Positions 41,808 to 52,678 of a stretch of 63,216 nucleotides of DNA are shown in pieces (the stretch's first letter is position 1; the number at the start of each line of letters is the position of its first letter). Under the pieces are notes generated by a model. That model did not search any database and was not told where the DNA came from. It saw only the letters and a program-made list of their open reading frames with translations. Position numbers and translations under genes: made by a program. Source of the stretch: Acidimicrobiaceae bacterium (lineage in GTDB: Bacteria > Actinomycetota > Acidimicrobiia > Acidimicrobiales > Poriferisodalaceae); the NCBI GenBank assembly GCA_002722565.1, contig PBMG01000019.1:1-63216 (forward strand), given 5' to 3'.

Positions 41808-42622
41808 CTCTGATGGCTTTAGTGGGATGGGACCCAGTTCTCACCGGATATTTAGCTGTACTGCTCAGCATCATTGTTCTATGCGGGTCAACCTATCTCC
41901 TCCTTGCAACCAATCTTGGGGTCAGACTTGGGTTCCTTGTCGCTTGGACTGGCCTGTGGGGATGGAACCTAATAATGGGGATCATCTGGTGGTTCTTTGG
42001 GATCGGGTGGGTTGGTCATGGCCCTGCATGGGAAGTGACACATGTGAGCACAAACCCAGAAGCTGTTCCTGTTGAGTTGGTTCAAGAATTGGACAACGAC
42101 CTATCTAGCGAACCAACTAGCGGTTGGCAGGTTGTAATTGAAGCCGATGCACAAGCGACAGCGGACGCGGCAGTTGTGTGTAGCGATGTTGATCCGCGGC
42201 GTCTTGAAGCAGTCAATACCTGTCTGTTTAGTGCAGCCACCGACTATCAAGTTCATAGAGTTATGCGAGTGGGCGGAGAACGCTACCGACCTCTCGGAAT
42301 CCCGGACAACGCGGTGACCCAGTACTTTATTCCTAGTAGAGGTCGGCCCCACTACGCGGCTGTTCAATTGCAGCCCTACAAGCCCACCGCCGAAATTGAC
42401 CCGAATAAACTGGGAGCAGACGGCAAAGTTCTGCTCCCCGTCGCGGAACTAGACGAGGCAGCACCGATATATACCGTTGTAATGGTCAGAGACCAAGGCA
42501 ATCTCAGGCTGCGACCAGCACTTGTAGCTATCTTCTCAGGGTTGCTTTTTGGTTTAGGTTGTTATCACCTGCACCGACGAGATCAAGCCGTATGGGCTGT
42601 CCGAGAAGCAGCGGGGAACTGA
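41804..42622 (+). CDS. Unknown membrane protein between bc and nuo genes
   Basis: A 272-residue protein with two N-terminal helices (about 12-34 and 40-66), a roughly 160-residue soluble domain (including a pair of Cys near 124 and 137) and one C-terminal helix (about 238-255). No heme, iron or catalytic motif is visible. The overlap with the diheme gene (ATGA) and the 23-bp gap to nuoA put it in the same transcript. It is probably an accessory subunit of either complex; I recognise no family. Confidence 0.7.
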   Translation: MTLMALVGWDPVLTGYLAVLLSIIVLCGSTYLLLATNLGVRLGFLVAWTGLWGWNLIMGIIWWFFGIGWVGHGPAWEVTHVSTNPEAVPVELVQELDNDLSSEPTSGWQVVIEADAQATADAAVVCSDVDPRRLEAVNTCLFSAATDYQVHRVMRVGGERYRPLGIPDNAVTQYFIPSRGRPHYAAVQLQPYKPTAEIDPNKLGADGKVLLPVAELDEAAPIYTVVMVRDQGNLRLRPALVAIFSGLLFGLGCYHLHRRDQAVWAVREAAGN

Positions 42623-42645
42623 ACTAGGGGAAGGGACAAATTGAG

Positions 42646-43122
42646 ATGGAGCAGTATCTCCCGGTTCTGACCCTAGGAGTACTCGGAGTTCTCTTCGTGC
42701 TGCTTAGTATCGTTGCGTCCCGCCTATTAGCACCCGAACGAAGCACTGTTGCAAAGAGGTCTGCGTACGAGTGTGGCGTCACAGAACAAGTAGCCATACC
42801 AGAACGATTCCCAGTGAAGTTCTATCTGGTCGCCATGCTGTTCATTATGTTCGATATCGAAATCGTCTTCTTGTATCCGTGGGCAGTCGCTAATGACGAA
42901 CTAGGTCTTTTCGGTCTAGTGGCCATGACGATCTTCGCCGGGATTTTCTTTCTCTCGTTTGTTTATGAACTAGCTAAAGGTGGTCTTAATTGGGGACCAG
43001 GGCGGCGTTTATTGACACCAGTTACTAGTCCTGAACGGACAACGACATCCACAATTCGAAAGGTCGGTCTTGAGGGCCGGATCGAGACTGAGACCGCTGA
43101 TGATGATTCTGAGGCGGCCTAA
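42646..43122 (+). CDS. nuoA: NADH-quinone oxidoreductase subunit A
   Basis: A three-helix subunit of the membrane arm base. The conserved segment [35 protein letters not shown] is present, with the key Asp/Glu of helix 2. It has a 40-residue polar C-terminal extension, longer than in the second copy. Its stop codon overlaps the nuoB start (TAATG). Confidence 0.95.
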   Translation: MEQYLPVLTLGVLGVLFVLLSIVASRLLAPERSTVAKRSAYECGVTEQVAIPERFPVKFYLVAMLFIMFDIEIVFLYPWAVANDELGLFGLVAMTIFAGIFFLSFVYELAKGGLNWGPGRRLLTPVTSPERTTTSTIRKVGLEGRIETETADDDSEAA

Positions 43123-43742
43123 TGGCAGATCTTTCAGATATCAAACATAAGCTAGGTCTTGGCGACGATGGACTTGCTGGGCTTGGCCACAACATAATTA
43201 CGGCGCCGATCGAAGAGTTAGTCAAGTGGGCTCGCCGACGAAGCCTGATGCCAGCCACCTTTGGTCTTGCTTGTTGTGCTATTGAAATGATGGCTACTGG
43301 AACAGCACACTACGACATGGCTCGCTACGGCATGGAAACATTTCGTGCCTCACCACGACAAGCAGATCTCATGATTGTTGCAGGCCGAGTCAGTCAGAAG
43401 ATGGCGCCTGTTCTGCGGCAGATATACGACCAGATGATGGAACCCAAATGGGTCATCAGCATGGGTGTGTGTGCCTCGAGCGGCGGAATGTTCAACAACT
43501 ATGCGATTGTTCAAGGCGTTGATCAAGTAGTACCGGTAGATATCTATGCGCCCGGGTGCCCCCCAGGGCCAGAAACGCTGCTGCATGCCATTCTTGCTTT
43601 GCATGAAAAAATTCGAACCGGTGAACTCACCCAAAGACGTGAAGAAACGGGTCGAGGAGCCGAAATTGAACTTGGACAGGAAGCGGCGCTAGACGCTCAA
43701 CCAGCGCCTGTCATCATCAAAACCGGCGGTCTATATGACTGA
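43122..43742 (+). CDS. nuoB: NADH-quinone oxidoreductase subunit B
   Basis: The terminal N2 cluster subunit. Cysteines are the tandem C51-C52 ([10 protein letters not shown]), C117 (MGVCASSGG) and C146 (PGCPPGP), complete. The C terminus has a 40-residue extension after the family core. It passes electrons to quinone at the NuoB/NuoD interface. Confidence 0.96.
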   Translation: MADLSDIKHKLGLGDDGLAGLGHNIITAPIEELVKWARRRSLMPATFGLACCAIEMMATGTAHYDMARYGMETFRASPRQADLMIVAGRVSQKMAPVLRQIYDQMMEPKWVISMGVCASSGGMFNNYAIVQGVDQVVPVDIYAPGCPPGPETLLHAILALHEKIRTGELTQRREETGRGAEIELGQEAALDAQPAPVIIKTGGLYD

Positions 43743-44277
43743 TTCATCCCCGCCCGTTGATGAAGAAACTGAATCTGATCCAGGAGCGATTCCGGAAGCA
43801 GATGTTGAAACACTTCATGGGTCTGCCGTGACCTGTAGCAATGACCAAACTGTCCTTCACCCGAGCAAAGATGGATACCACGATCTCGTTGAGGCTTTGA
43901 AAGATGATGGTTACGGCGTATGTATCGACCTCTGCGGCGCCGACTATTTAGGCAATGAAACTCGATCGTTGCCACTAACTATCTTGCCCGAACGTTTCGA
44001 ACTCGTAACTAATCTGCTTGACGTCCATGATTCCCGGAGGATTCGAATCAGAGTCCAAATTGCTGAGGCTGATCCTTCGGTTACTACCATTACAGATCTT
44101 CATCCTGGCGCAGAAGCAATGGAGCGAGAAGCTCAGGATATGTTCGGCTTGGTATTTGAAGGCCACCCAGATCCGAGCCCCATTCTTTTGCCCGATGATT
44201 GGCAGGGGCACCCGTTACGTAAAGATTTTTCCATGGGCCGCATCCCAGTTCAATTCAAGGCGGTAGATGGGCGGTGA
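43735..44277 (+). CDS. nuoC: NADH-quinone oxidoreductase subunit C
   Basis: A 180-residue 30-kDa-type subunit, with the signature [36 protein letters not shown] in the C-terminal half. NuoC and NuoD are separate genes, as in most bacteria outside the enterics. Its start overlaps the nuoB stop by 8 bp, and nuoD begins in its end (GTGA). Confidence 0.95.
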   Translation: MTDSSPPVDEETESDPGAIPEADVETLHGSAVTCSNDQTVLHPSKDGYHDLVEALKDDGYGVCIDLCGADYLGNETRSLPLTILPERFELVTNLLDVHDSRRIRIRVQIAEADPSVTTITDLHPGAEAMEREAQDMFGLVFEGHPDPSPILLPDDWQGHPLRKDFSMGRIPVQFKAVDGR

Positions 44278-45530
44278 CCACTTTAGACCATCTCCGAAAT
44301 CGTGATGCCGTCCTCAGAATGTCCGAAAAAGAGGCTGAAGAAAGGGCCTCCGTCGTCGACCCAGATGACGAACGAATGATCATCAATATGGGTCCTCAAC
44401 ACCCGTCAACCCATGGCGTCCTCCGCGTAACCATGGAGTTGCAAGGCGAGACAGTTCTGCGTTCAAAACCGGTAATCGGTTATTTACATACGGGCATGGA
44501 AAAAACTGCAGAAGACCTCACCTATCTGCAAGGACCAACGAATGTCACCCGAATGGACTACGCGGCACCTTTGTTTACCGAGCTGACGTTCTCCCTAGCA
44601 GTCGAGGCATTGCTCGAAGTTGAAATCCCTGACAGGGCAACGTGGATTCGGATGCTCATGTGTGAGCTGAACCGCATGTCTTCGCATCTTTTGTTCCTCG
44701 CTACAAACGGAATGGACCTGGGAGCCGTAGGCATGATGATCTACGGCTGGCGAGAACGCGAAGAAGTACTTCGTTTTTTTGAAAAAGTCACTGGCCTTCG
44801 GATGAACCATAACTACATCAGACCCGGTGGCGTAGCGGCAGACCTACCAGATGGGTGGAGAGAAGATATACAAAATATTCTCCAGGTGCTGCCCGAACGG
44901 CTCGAACAATTTGATGTGTTGATGACTGGGCAACCCATCTGGCGTGAACGAACTCAGGGTATTGGGGTTATTACGACTGAAGAAGCACTGGCCCTGGGTG
45001 CTACTGGTCCGATATTACGGTCGACGGGACTCGCCTGGGATCTCCGTCGCGCAATGCCATATCTGGCCTATGACCAAGTTGACTTTGACATTGTGGTTGG
45101 CACATACGGCGACACATTTGATCGTTACGCCATACGACTTAACGAGATTCGAGAGTCAATGCGCATTGTTGAACAATGCATAGAAATGATGCCCGAGGGT
45201 CCGTATCGAACTGAGGATCGGAAAGTTACGCCTCCGCCGCGAGCTCGTATTGATGAGTCAATGGAAGCCCTTATCCACCATTTCAAGATTTTTACTGAGG
45301 GCTTTAAAGTCCCTCCAGGTGAGGTTTATACAGCCGTCGAATCACCCAGAGGAGAATTAGGCTGTTATTTGATATCTGATGGTGGTCCAAAACCACAGCG
45401 TATGCATATCCGCGCGCCATCTTTTGTAAATCTGCAAACCCTCCCACACATGATCCATGGGGGCCTTCTTGCTGACGCCATAGCTGTTATTTCGTCGATT
45501 GACCCGATTATGGGAGAGGTCGATAGATGA
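44274..45530 (+). CDS. nuoD: NADH-quinone oxidoreductase subunit D
   Basis: The 49-kDa quinone-site subunit (418 residues). Quinone-pocket histidine is in MGPQHPSTHGVLRV, and the C terminus closes with SSIDPIMGEVDR as in the family. A short N-terminal extension precedes the core. GTG start overlapping the nuoC stop. Confidence 0.96.
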   Translation: MTTLDHLRNRDAVLRMSEKEAEERASVVDPDDERMIINMGPQHPSTHGVLRVTMELQGETVLRSKPVIGYLHTGMEKTAEDLTYLQGPTNVTRMDYAAPLFTELTFSLAVEALLEVEIPDRATWIRMLMCELNRMSSHLLFLATNGMDLGAVGMMIYGWREREEVLRFFEKVTGLRMNHNYIRPGGVAADLPDGWREDIQNILQVLPERLEQFDVLMTGQPIWRERTQGIGVITTEEALALGATGPILRSTGLAWDLRRAMPYLAYDQVDFDIVVGTYGDTFDRYAIRLNEIRESMRIVEQCIEMMPEGPYRTEDRKVTPPPRARIDESMEALIHHFKIFTEGFKVPPGEVYTAVESPRGELGCYLISDGGPKPQRMHIRAPSFVNLQTLPHMIHGGLLADAIAVISSIDPIMGEVDR

Positions 45531-46135
45531 CATTCTTTACTGATGACAATTTGGCTCTAGCGGAAGAAATTATCGGGCGCTACCCCAAACCCCGTTCGGC
45601 CATGATCCCCTTGTTGCATTTAGCCCAAGAACAAGAAGGTTGGGTAACCGATGAAGCAATGACACAGATAGGGGAGTTAGTAGGGACTACCAGTGCAGAG
45701 GTGTTGGGTACGTGCTCCTTTTACGAGATGTTCAAACGTCACCCGGTCGGGAAATACGTGATCAACATCTGCACCACAATGTCGTGTGCGTTGATGGGTG
45801 CGGGTGAATTGATGGAGCATGCTGAGTCTCGCCTTGGCGTGAGAGCTGGCAGTACCACCTCTGATGGATTATTCACTTTGGAAGGTGCTGAATGTCAGGC
45901 TGCGTGTACTGAAGCTCCCTGCCTGCAAGTTAACTATCGACACCAATACAGAGTTACTACAGATCAATTTGATGAACTACTTGACGAACTTGCGTCGTCT
46001 GACCATGCGGTGCCAGATCATGGCGTCTTGTCACAAATTCGCCAACATATACCGAAAGATCGATCGGTGGGTGCTGTACCCCCAGAAGAAGTGAAAGCCG
46101 CTCCAGTTTGGTTAAGCGAAGATGGAGACTCCTAG
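45527..46135 (+). CDS. nuoE: NADH-quinone oxidoreductase subunit E
   Basis: The 24-kDa subunit with cluster N1a. Cys residues C82 and C87 (CTTMSC) and C123 and C127 (CQAAC) form the thioredoxin-fold [2Fe-2S] site. The C-terminal 55 residues are an extension. The nuoF GTG overlaps its TAG stop. This gene has no counterpart in the second complex I operon. Confidence 0.95.
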   Translation: MTFFTDDNLALAEEIIGRYPKPRSAMIPLLHLAQEQEGWVTDEAMTQIGELVGTTSAEVLGTCSFYEMFKRHPVGKYVINICTTMSCALMGAGELMEHAESRLGVRAGSTTSDGLFTLEGAECQAACTEAPCLQVNYRHQYRVTTDQFDELLDELASSDHAVPDHGVLSQIRQHIPKDRSVGAVPPEEVKAAPVWLSEDGDS

Positions 46136-47547
46136 TGACTGAAATGACTGGGACTCCGATAGCCCACGCCCCAGGGTTCATTGCTAACGAAACCCCGCGG
46201 ATTGTAAGTGCCCGTTTCGATTACGAAGATTCGCACACTCTCGAGCGGTATGAAGCAACAGACGGCTATCACGCCCTGAAAAAAGCTTTACAGCAGACCC
46301 CAGAAGAGGTGCACAACGAAGTTAGGGATGCGACTTTGCTTGGCCGTGGCGGCGCTGGTTTTCCAGCCGGTGTCAAATGGGGATTTTGCCCACCAGGTGT
46401 GTGGCCTCGATACCTCGTTGTTAATGGTGATGAGTCCGAGCCCGGAACCTATAAAGACCGTCTGTTGATGGAACTAGACCCCCATCAGCTTATTGAAGGA
46501 TGTTTGATCGCTTGTTACGCGGTCGGCCTTAGCCAATGCTTTCTATACATCCGAGGTGAAATGGCGGTAGCGCAAGAACGCGTTGCTCAAGCTCTGAATG
46601 ATGCTTATGAAGCCGGCTATGTCGGAAAGAATATTCTGGGAAGCGAATTCTCCGTTGACATCGTTTTGCATTGGGGTGCAGGAGCCTATGTGGTTGGCGA
46701 AGAGACAGCGCTAATCGAAAGCCTCGAAGGAAATCGTGGGATGCCGAGATTAAAGCCACCATATTTTCCAGCTTCAATAGGTTTATATGGGCAACCAACA
46801 ATCGTTAACAACGTTGAAACTTTGGCCAACCTTCCCTGGATTATTCAACATGGTGCAGCAGCGTTCACAGCTATTGGAACTGAAAGCTCTCCTGGAACCC
46901 GAATGGTCGCAGTCAGCGGCCATGTGAAGAGACCAGGTGTGTATGAAATAGTGAACGGCACGACTACATTTCGTGACTTGCTATACGGCAATGACATGTG
47001 TGGTGGGATACGAGATGACAACCAACTGAAGGCGTTTGTTCCCGGCGGCGGCTCAGCGCCTTGGTTTACCCCAGACCAACTTGATTTGCCGTTCGAAGCG
47101 AGCCAAGTAGGCCCTCAAGGATCGATGTTGGGCTCCGGCGCGATCATGGTGATGGACGAGACCACCGATATTCCCGCTGCAGCGCTCACTTTGACAAAAT
47201 TTTATGCCCATGAGTCATGTGGTAAATGCGTACCCTGCCGAGAAGGTGGAACCTGGCTTGAACAGATACTTCGCAGAGTTGTCACAGGTCGAGGAACCCA
47301 ACGAGACCTTGACTTATTGATTGAGGTTGGAGAAACAATTTGCCCTGGTGATTTCCCCCATGCTGCTGTTCCATCGAAAGGTATTGAGGCTGTTCCTTTC
47401 CCTTATCGGATGACCACAATCTGTTTCGTTGGCCCATCTGCCTTTGCCCCAGTTCATTCTGCGCTCACTCTTTTCCGAGAAGAATTTGAAGCGAAAGTCG
47501 CTGGTAACGAAGCCAGAACGATGATCGAGGTGGCCGTCGATGTCTGA
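46135..47547 (+). CDS. nuoF: NADH-quinone oxidoreductase subunit F (NADH/FMN site)
   Basis: The 51-kDa NADH-oxidising subunit, 470 residues. GRGGAGFPAGVKW (70-82) binds NADH and FMN, the GEETALIESLEGNRGMPR loop follows, and ESCGKCVPCREG plus a later Cys binds cluster N3. GTG at 46135 overlaps the nuoE stop and has GGAG 7 bp upstream; the frame upstream of it is nuoE shadow. Confidence 0.95.
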   Translation: MTEMTGTPIAHAPGFIANETPRIVSARFDYEDSHTLERYEATDGYHALKKALQQTPEEVHNEVRDATLLGRGGAGFPAGVKWGFCPPGVWPRYLVVNGDESEPGTYKDRLLMELDPHQLIEGCLIACYAVGLSQCFLYIRGEMAVAQERVAQALNDAYEAGYVGKNILGSEFSVDIVLHWGAGAYVVGEETALIESLEGNRGMPRLKPPYFPASIGLYGQPTIVNNVETLANLPWIIQHGAAAFTAIGTESSPGTRMVAVSGHVKRPGVYEIVNGTTTFRDLLYGNDMCGGIRDDNQLKAFVPGGGSAPWFTPDQLDLPFEASQVGPQGSMLGSGAIMVMDETTDIPAAALTLTKFYAHESCGKCVPCREGGTWLEQILRRVVTGRGTQRDLDLLIEVGETICPGDFPHAAVPSKGIEAVPFPYRMTTICFVGPSAFAPVHSALTLFREEFEAKVAGNEARTMIEVAVDV

Positions 47548-49975
47548 ACAAGATGTAAACGAAATCTCCGTCACAGTTAACGGCACCCAAATCGAAGCGC
47601 AGCCGGGCGAGATGCTCATCGCAGCGGCTGATCGAGCGGGAGTCCATATTCCTAGATTCTGCTATCACGAGCGGATGTCACCGGTGGGAATGTGCCGCAT
47701 GTGTCTAGTTGATGTTGATACTGGTCGCGGGCCCATGCTTCAGCCGTCGTGCATGGTCCCCGTGTCTGAGGGGATGATCGTCGATACCGAATCGGATGAT
47801 ACAAAACGAGCGCAAGAAGGAATTCTTGAGTTCCTATTAGTCAATCACCCCTTGGACTGTCCGGTTTGCGACAAAGGCGGTGAATGCCCACTCCAAGATC
47901 AGACGCTTGCCTATGGGCCGGGTGAATCACGGTTCATTGAAGAAAAACGTCACTACGAAAAGCCAATCCCAATATCGGATTTAGTCCACTTAGATCGCGA
48001 GCGGTGCATTCTCTGCGACCGATGCACACGATTTGCCGATGAGATTGCCGGCGATCCACTGATCCAATTCACGGAACGGGGAAATTCGACCCAAGTACTC
48101 ACCTTCCCAGATGAGCCCTTTAGTTCTTATTTCTCAGGGAACACTGTGCAAATCTGCCCCGTGGGCGCGTTGACCGCTGCCCCGTATCGATTTAAAGCAC
48201 GTCCATGGGACCTGGAAGAGAATGAATCAACATGCACGACTTGTTCGATGGGGTGTCGCATTGCAGTTCAATCATCGAGAAACGAACTCGTTCGATATCT
48301 TGGCGTCGACGTAGAGTCAGTAAACCACGGTTGGCTATGCGACAAAGGAAGATTCAACTTTGAGGCCGTAAACAGTGATGAACGCCTCACCTCTCCCCTG
48401 GTCCGAGACCCAGATAACCAACGGCAACTATTAGGGACTGACTGGGGGTCCGCACTAGCAAGCTCAGCTGAAGCTATTCGTCGCGCCGGCCCTCAACGGA
48501 TCGGAATCATTGGCGGCTCAAGATTGACGAATGAAGATGCGTATGCCTGGTCAAAATTCGCTCGGTCGGTAGTCGGCACTGACAATATTGATGCACAGTT
48601 AGGTGATGGTCTTCCGGCCGAGTTGGTCTTAGGTTTACCACCCGCGACCATCGCAGATGCATGCGAAGCAGACACAGTTCTGATAGTCGGTCCAGATCTT
48701 AAAGAAGAGCTGGCAATACTTCATCTTCGACTTCGGGGAGCAGCTACAAAGGGTCGAACCCAAATAGTTGAAATAGGAGCCACCGCAACCGGAAGTGAGC
48801 CATATGCTCAGCGTTCAATTCGCTGCGAATCAGGCGAAGCAGCTAAGGCTCTCAGCGAACTACTGAATAGCGATGACCCACTAGCAAAACAACTCCGCGA
48901 TGGTTCTGTTGTAGTAGTCCTAGGGCGGTCATCGGTTGCTGAATCAGCAGACCCGGCGGTTGCTACAGCGTCATTAATCCAATCGGAACTTCCTCATGCT
49001 ACTTTCCTGGCCGCACTGCGGAGAGGAAATGTGCGGGGAGCTCTAGATATGGGCCTGACCCCCGGGTTCCTTCCCGGACGTACGAGAATCAGTAATCCCA
49101 GTGCGATGCTTGCTCAGAAATGGCAACAGATCCCCGAAGAACAAGGTCTAGACACTTCTGAAATGTTGCAAGCCGCCGCTGCTGGACAAATTGAAACCCT
49201 GATCTTGTTGGGAGCAGATCCCCTATCTGATTTCCCTGATCGGAATCTGGCAGCGGAAGCCATTCAAAAAGTAAAAACCGTTATAGCGATTGACAACTTT
49301 GTTACTTCTTCTGTAGCGCAAGCTGACATTGTTTTGCCAGCGACGGCGTATGGAGAGCAAAGCGGTACCACAACAAATATTGAGGGGCGCATCAGCAGGG
49401 TCACACAAAAAATTACTCCTCCAGGATCGACTCGTGATGATTGGATGATCGCCACAGAACTGGCCTGGCGACTTGGTGGCGACTTGGAGTTAACATCCAA
49501 AGAGGATATTTGGCGCGAAATTGAACAAGTCGCACCCAGCCACGCGGGCGTCACTCTAGAAAGAGTGCTAAGTAATGAAACGCTCGAGGGAATTCTGGTT
49601 CAGGAAACTTCCATAGACCTGAATTTGCCTGTTCCTAGAGACACGCCAATCGCTGATGGATATGGGTTAAGGCTTATTAGTGGCCGCAAGCTATGGGATG
49701 CGGCAACAACGACAACGCACAGCCCATCGCTCCGACACCTAGCAGAATCGCCAAGTCTCAAAGTTCACTCGAACGACCTTGAACGGTTAGGCATACCAAC
49801 CGGTACTGAAGTTCGGGTCATCTCTACCCGCACCACCGAAAACCTGACAGTGGTAGCTGATGACAACGTCCAACGCGGAACCGCAGTACTGCCATTTAAT
49901 CAACCAGGCGGAAGCGCAAATCGATTTATAGATGCGACAGCGGTAATCAATGACATAAGGATTGAAACCTTGTGA
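47540..49975 (+). CDS. nuoG: NADH-quinone oxidoreductase subunit G
   Basis: An 811-residue 75-kDa-type subunit. The [2Fe-2S] site is C41, C52, C55, C71; cluster N5 is H103, C107, C110, C116; cluster N4 is C156, C159, C162, C206; the extra cluster N7 is C232, C235, C239, C267. The remaining molybdopterin-oxidoreductase-like region is about 540 residues, with no molybdenum function expected. It completes the NADH module with nuoE and nuoF. Confidence 0.95.
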   Translation: MSEQDVNEISVTVNGTQIEAQPGEMLIAAADRAGVHIPRFCYHERMSPVGMCRMCLVDVDTGRGPMLQPSCMVPVSEGMIVDTESDDTKRAQEGILEFLLVNHPLDCPVCDKGGECPLQDQTLAYGPGESRFIEEKRHYEKPIPISDLVHLDRERCILCDRCTRFADEIAGDPLIQFTERGNSTQVLTFPDEPFSSYFSGNTVQICPVGALTAAPYRFKARPWDLEENESTCTTCSMGCRIAVQSSRNELVRYLGVDVESVNHGWLCDKGRFNFEAVNSDERLTSPLVRDPDNQRQLLGTDWGSALASSAEAIRRAGPQRIGIIGGSRLTNEDAYAWSKFARSVVGTDNIDAQLGDGLPAELVLGLPPATIADACEADTVLIVGPDLKEELAILHLRLRGAATKGRTQIVEIGATATGSEPYAQRSIRCESGEAAKALSELLNSDDPLAKQLRDGSVVVVLGRSSVAESADPAVATASLIQSELPHATFLAALRRGNVRGALDMGLTPGFLPGRTRISNPSAMLAQKWQQIPEEQGLDTSEMLQAAAAGQIETLILLGADPLSDFPDRNLAAEAIQKVKTVIAIDNFVTSSVAQADIVLPATAYGEQSGTTTNIEGRISRVTQKITPPGSTRDDWMIATELAWRLGGDLELTSKEDIWREIEQVAPSHAGVTLERVLSNETLEGILVQETSIDLNLPVPRDTPIADGYGLRLISGRKLWDAATTTTHSPSLRHLAESPSLKVHSNDLERLGIPTGTEVRVISTRTTENLTVVADDNVQRGTAVLPFNQPGGSANRFIDATAVINDIRIETL

Positions 49976-51165
49976 CGGGGGATCCTCTTTTTCTTGATGG
50001 GGTTGACCTCGCTGACATTGGCATTATGGCTGCGAAAGTGCTGATCGCTTTTACATTTTTGCTTGTCGCAACCATGTTTATGGTCTGGTTCGAGAGAAAA
50101 CTGATCTCGGACATGCAGAACCGGATCGGCCCCAACGTGGCAGGCCCGTGGGGTCTATTACAAACCTTTGCCGACGGTGTGAAGTTCTTTTTCAAAGAGG
50201 ATCTTCGTCCAGAAAATGCTGACCCTCTAGTTTTTCGGCTGGCACCGTACATAGCCGCAGTCACTGCGTTCCTCTCGTTTGCCGTTGTACCTATTGGTGG
50301 ATCGTTTGACGGCGACTCATCAGGGACTGTCACCATTTTTGGGCGAGAGACATACCTACAAGTAGCTGACCCACCGATTGGCATTTTGCTGTTACTTGCA
50401 ATGTCGTCAATTGCCGTTTACGGAGTGATGCTCGCTGGCTGGGCATCTGGCTCAAAATATCCTCTTATAGGTTCGGTGCGTGCTTCAGCACAGGCCATCT
50501 CCTACGAGGCGGCCCTAGGAATGGCTACGGTCGTAGTTGTAATCCTTGCTGGCACCCTTTCTACCCACGGCATTGTTGCCGCTCAATCAGGGGGTATCAC
50601 TAGATGGTTCGTTGTTTCTTCGGGAATTGTTCCATTCATCGTGTTCCTCATTGCAGCAACTGCGGAACTTAACCGCCCACCGTTTGACTTAGTTGAAGCG
50701 GAACAGGAGCTGGTAGGAGGCTTCCATACGGAGTATTCCTCAATCCGCTTCGCCCTTTTCTTCCTAGCGGAATTCATGAATGTAATCACTATGTCGGCGA
50801 TTATGGTCACTCTGTTCTTTGGAGGCCCAGCCGGACCGATTTTGTTCGGTATGACCTGGTTCTGGCCAACTATTTGGTTCCTCCTCAAGGTTCTCGCGTT
50901 CTTGTTTGTATTTGTCTGGTTCCGAGCGACCCTTCCCAGACTTCGTTACGACCAACTAATGCACCTTGGTTGGAAACTCCTTATCCCATTAATTCTGTTC
51001 TGGCTAATGTTCATCAGCCTCAAAGAACTTCGAGCCGCTCATGACTGGAACTGGTTCGCAACATATGGTGCTGCCTTCGTTGCATTGGCTATTGGAACTT
51101 CTCTTCTCTTAGCGGGACTTCGCGCCGGAGACCGCGCCTTCCAAGATGAATTAGAGGAGGCGTAG
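49972..51165 (+). CDS. nuoH: NADH-quinone oxidoreductase subunit H
   Basis: A 397-residue, eight- or nine-helix subunit forming the quinone entry. Signatures are [38 protein letters not shown] (near 40-80) and [27 protein letters not shown] with its conserved acidic residues. It is longer than the E. coli protein (325). GTG start, overlapping nuoG stop by 4 bp. Confidence 0.96.
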   Translation: MTGDPLFLDGVDLADIGIMAAKVLIAFTFLLVATMFMVWFERKLISDMQNRIGPNVAGPWGLLQTFADGVKFFFKEDLRPENADPLVFRLAPYIAAVTAFLSFAVVPIGGSFDGDSSGTVTIFGRETYLQVADPPIGILLLLAMSSIAVYGVMLAGWASGSKYPLIGSVRASAQAISYEAALGMATVVVVILAGTLSTHGIVAAQSGGITRWFVVSSGIVPFIVFLIAATAELNRPPFDLVEAEQELVGGFHTEYSSIRFALFFLAEFMNVITMSAIMVTLFFGGPAGPILFGMTWFWPTIWFLLKVLAFLFVFVWFRATLPRLRYDQLMHLGWKLLIPLILFWLMFISLKELRAAHDWNWFATYGAAFVALAIGTSLLLAGLRAGDRAFQDELEEA

Positions 51166-51815
51166 TGGGGTACCTCGACGGCTTCAAAGTCACTTTCATG
51201 AAGCTCTTTGAAGAGAGAGTTACAACTGAGTATCCAAAAGAGAAACGTCCTAAGCCTCCGCGTTTCCACGGCCGACATGTTCTCAATCGGTACGAAGATG
51301 GCATGGAAAAATGTATTGGTTGCGAACTGTGTGCCGGTGTATGCCCTGCAAGGTGCATATATGTGAGAGGCGCCGATAACTCTGAGTCGGACCCGGTATC
51401 TCCAGGAGAACGGTATGGATACGTATACGAGATTAATTACCTGCGGTGTATCCACTGTGACCTGTGTGTCGAAGCTTGCCCAACCGAAGCCATTACCGAG
51501 TCAAAGCTATTTGAATTCAGTTTTGCCAACAGATCAGATGCGATCTATACAAAAAATGAGCTAGTCGTAGGAGACGACGGTCTACCTCAACGTCAGCCCT
51601 GGGAACTTTGGCACGAAGGCGATGATCTCACCACATCTGGTTGGATGCGCGCTACTGCGTCGGCTGGGAACCCTGACTATCAAAATCGAGTTGGTTGGAG
51701 TGGTGAACTTGGTTATGGCACGAGAAACCCTGAAATCGGTCAGCACGACTTAGCCAAAGATGAAAAATCCGAGATGCCGTCTGAGGAGCACGACCAGTCG
51801 GAGGATCTTCATTAA
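51165..51815 (+). CDS. nuoI: NADH-quinone oxidoreductase subunit I
   Basis: An iron-sulfur subunit with two [4Fe-4S] clusters N6a/N6b: C50-C53-C56-C60 and C95-C98-C101-C105. The C-terminal 100 residues form a charged extension. It joins the peripheral and membrane arms. GTG start in the nuoH stop codon (TAGTG). Confidence 0.95.
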   Translation: MGYLDGFKVTFMKLFEERVTTEYPKEKRPKPPRFHGRHVLNRYEDGMEKCIGCELCAGVCPARCIYVRGADNSESDPVSPGERYGYVYEINYLRCIHCDLCVEACPTEAITESKLFEFSFANRSDAIYTKNELVVGDDGLPQRQPWELWHEGDDLTTSGWMRATASAGNPDYQNRVGWSGELGYGTRNPEIGQHDLAKDEKSEMPSEEHDQSEDLH

Positions 51816-52369
51816 TGGTTGACACTGTTGTCTTTATCGTCGCCGCAGCCATATGTCTGACAGGAGCCCTGGGAGTCATTCTTGCGCGCAACCCAGTTCA
51901 TTCGGCGTTGATGTTGGTGATGACTTTGTTTGGTATAGCGGTTCAGTTCGTAGCTCAAGAAGCCCACTTTCTTGCCGCAGTCCAAGTAATTGTCTACGCG
52001 GGAGCGATAGTTGTCCTGTTCCTATTTGTCATTATGTTGTTGGGAGTCGATCGAGCCCAAAATTTAGAGCTATCTGTCCTGCCCGTTCAGAAATGGGCAG
52101 CTCTTGTGTTTGCTGGGGGTTCGTGTGCGGTACTTGCACTGCTCGTCATTGTCGTTAAAGAACCTGTTACCGGAGCCGAAGCAATGGGCGGATCGGCGAC
52201 AGGAGATGAAAATGTAAGACTTTTAGCGCGCTCACTATTTTCTGATTATGTCTACGCATTTGAACTGACTTCCTTGTTATTGGTGATTGCTGTCATAGGA
52301 GCCGTTGTCCTCGCGCGAAAACCAAAGAACATGTCAGATGTCGTTACTGAAGAGGGGAGCGAAGCCTGA
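51815..52369 (+). CDS. nuoJ: NADH-quinone oxidoreductase subunit J
   Basis: A 184-residue five-helix subunit. The pattern NPVHSALMLVMTLFGIAVQF and AQVIVYAGAIVVLFLFVIMLLG (pi-bulge helix) is characteristic. A 25-residue loop between helices 4 and 5 precedes the final helix. Start ATG overlaps nuoI stop. Confidence 0.94.
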   Translation: MVDTVVFIVAAAICLTGALGVILARNPVHSALMLVMTLFGIAVQFVAQEAHFLAAVQVIVYAGAIVVLFLFVIMLLGVDRAQNLELSVLPVQKWAALVFAGGSCAVLALLVIVVKEPVTGAEAMGGSATGDENVRLLARSLFSDYVYAFELTSLLLVIAVIGAVVLARKPKNMSDVVTEEGSEA

Positions 52370-52674
52370 TGGAAATCACCACAGGCTGGTACCTCGTCCT
52401 CGGAGCCCTGTTGTTTGTGATTGGAGGGACAGGACTTCTAATTCGTCGCAATCCTCTGGTCATGCTGATGTGCGTTGAATTAATGCTGAACGGCGTGAAT
52501 CTCAGTTTCGTGGCTTTCGCCCGACAGCTCGATGACATTGGAGGTCAAACTGTCGTTTTCTTCGTGCTTGTGGTCGCAGCAGCTGAAGTGGTTGTCGGAT
52601 TAGGACTAGTCGTGGCGATCCTACGGCGTCAGCCCGGCACGACAGCAGACGACCTTTCGGCACTGAAGGGGTGA
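52369..52674 (+). CDS. nuoK: NADH-quinone oxidoreductase subunit K
   Basis: A 101-residue three-helix subunit with the proton-path Glu residues in LMCVELMLNGVNLSFV and VAAAEVVVGLGLVVAILRR. ATG overlapping nuoJ stop. Confidence 0.95.
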   Translation: MEITTGWYLVLGALLFVIGGTGLLIRRNPLVMLMCVELMLNGVNLSFVAFARQLDDIGGQTVVFFVLVVAAAEVVVGLGLVVAILRRQPGTTADDLSALKG

Positions 52675-52678
52675 TGTC

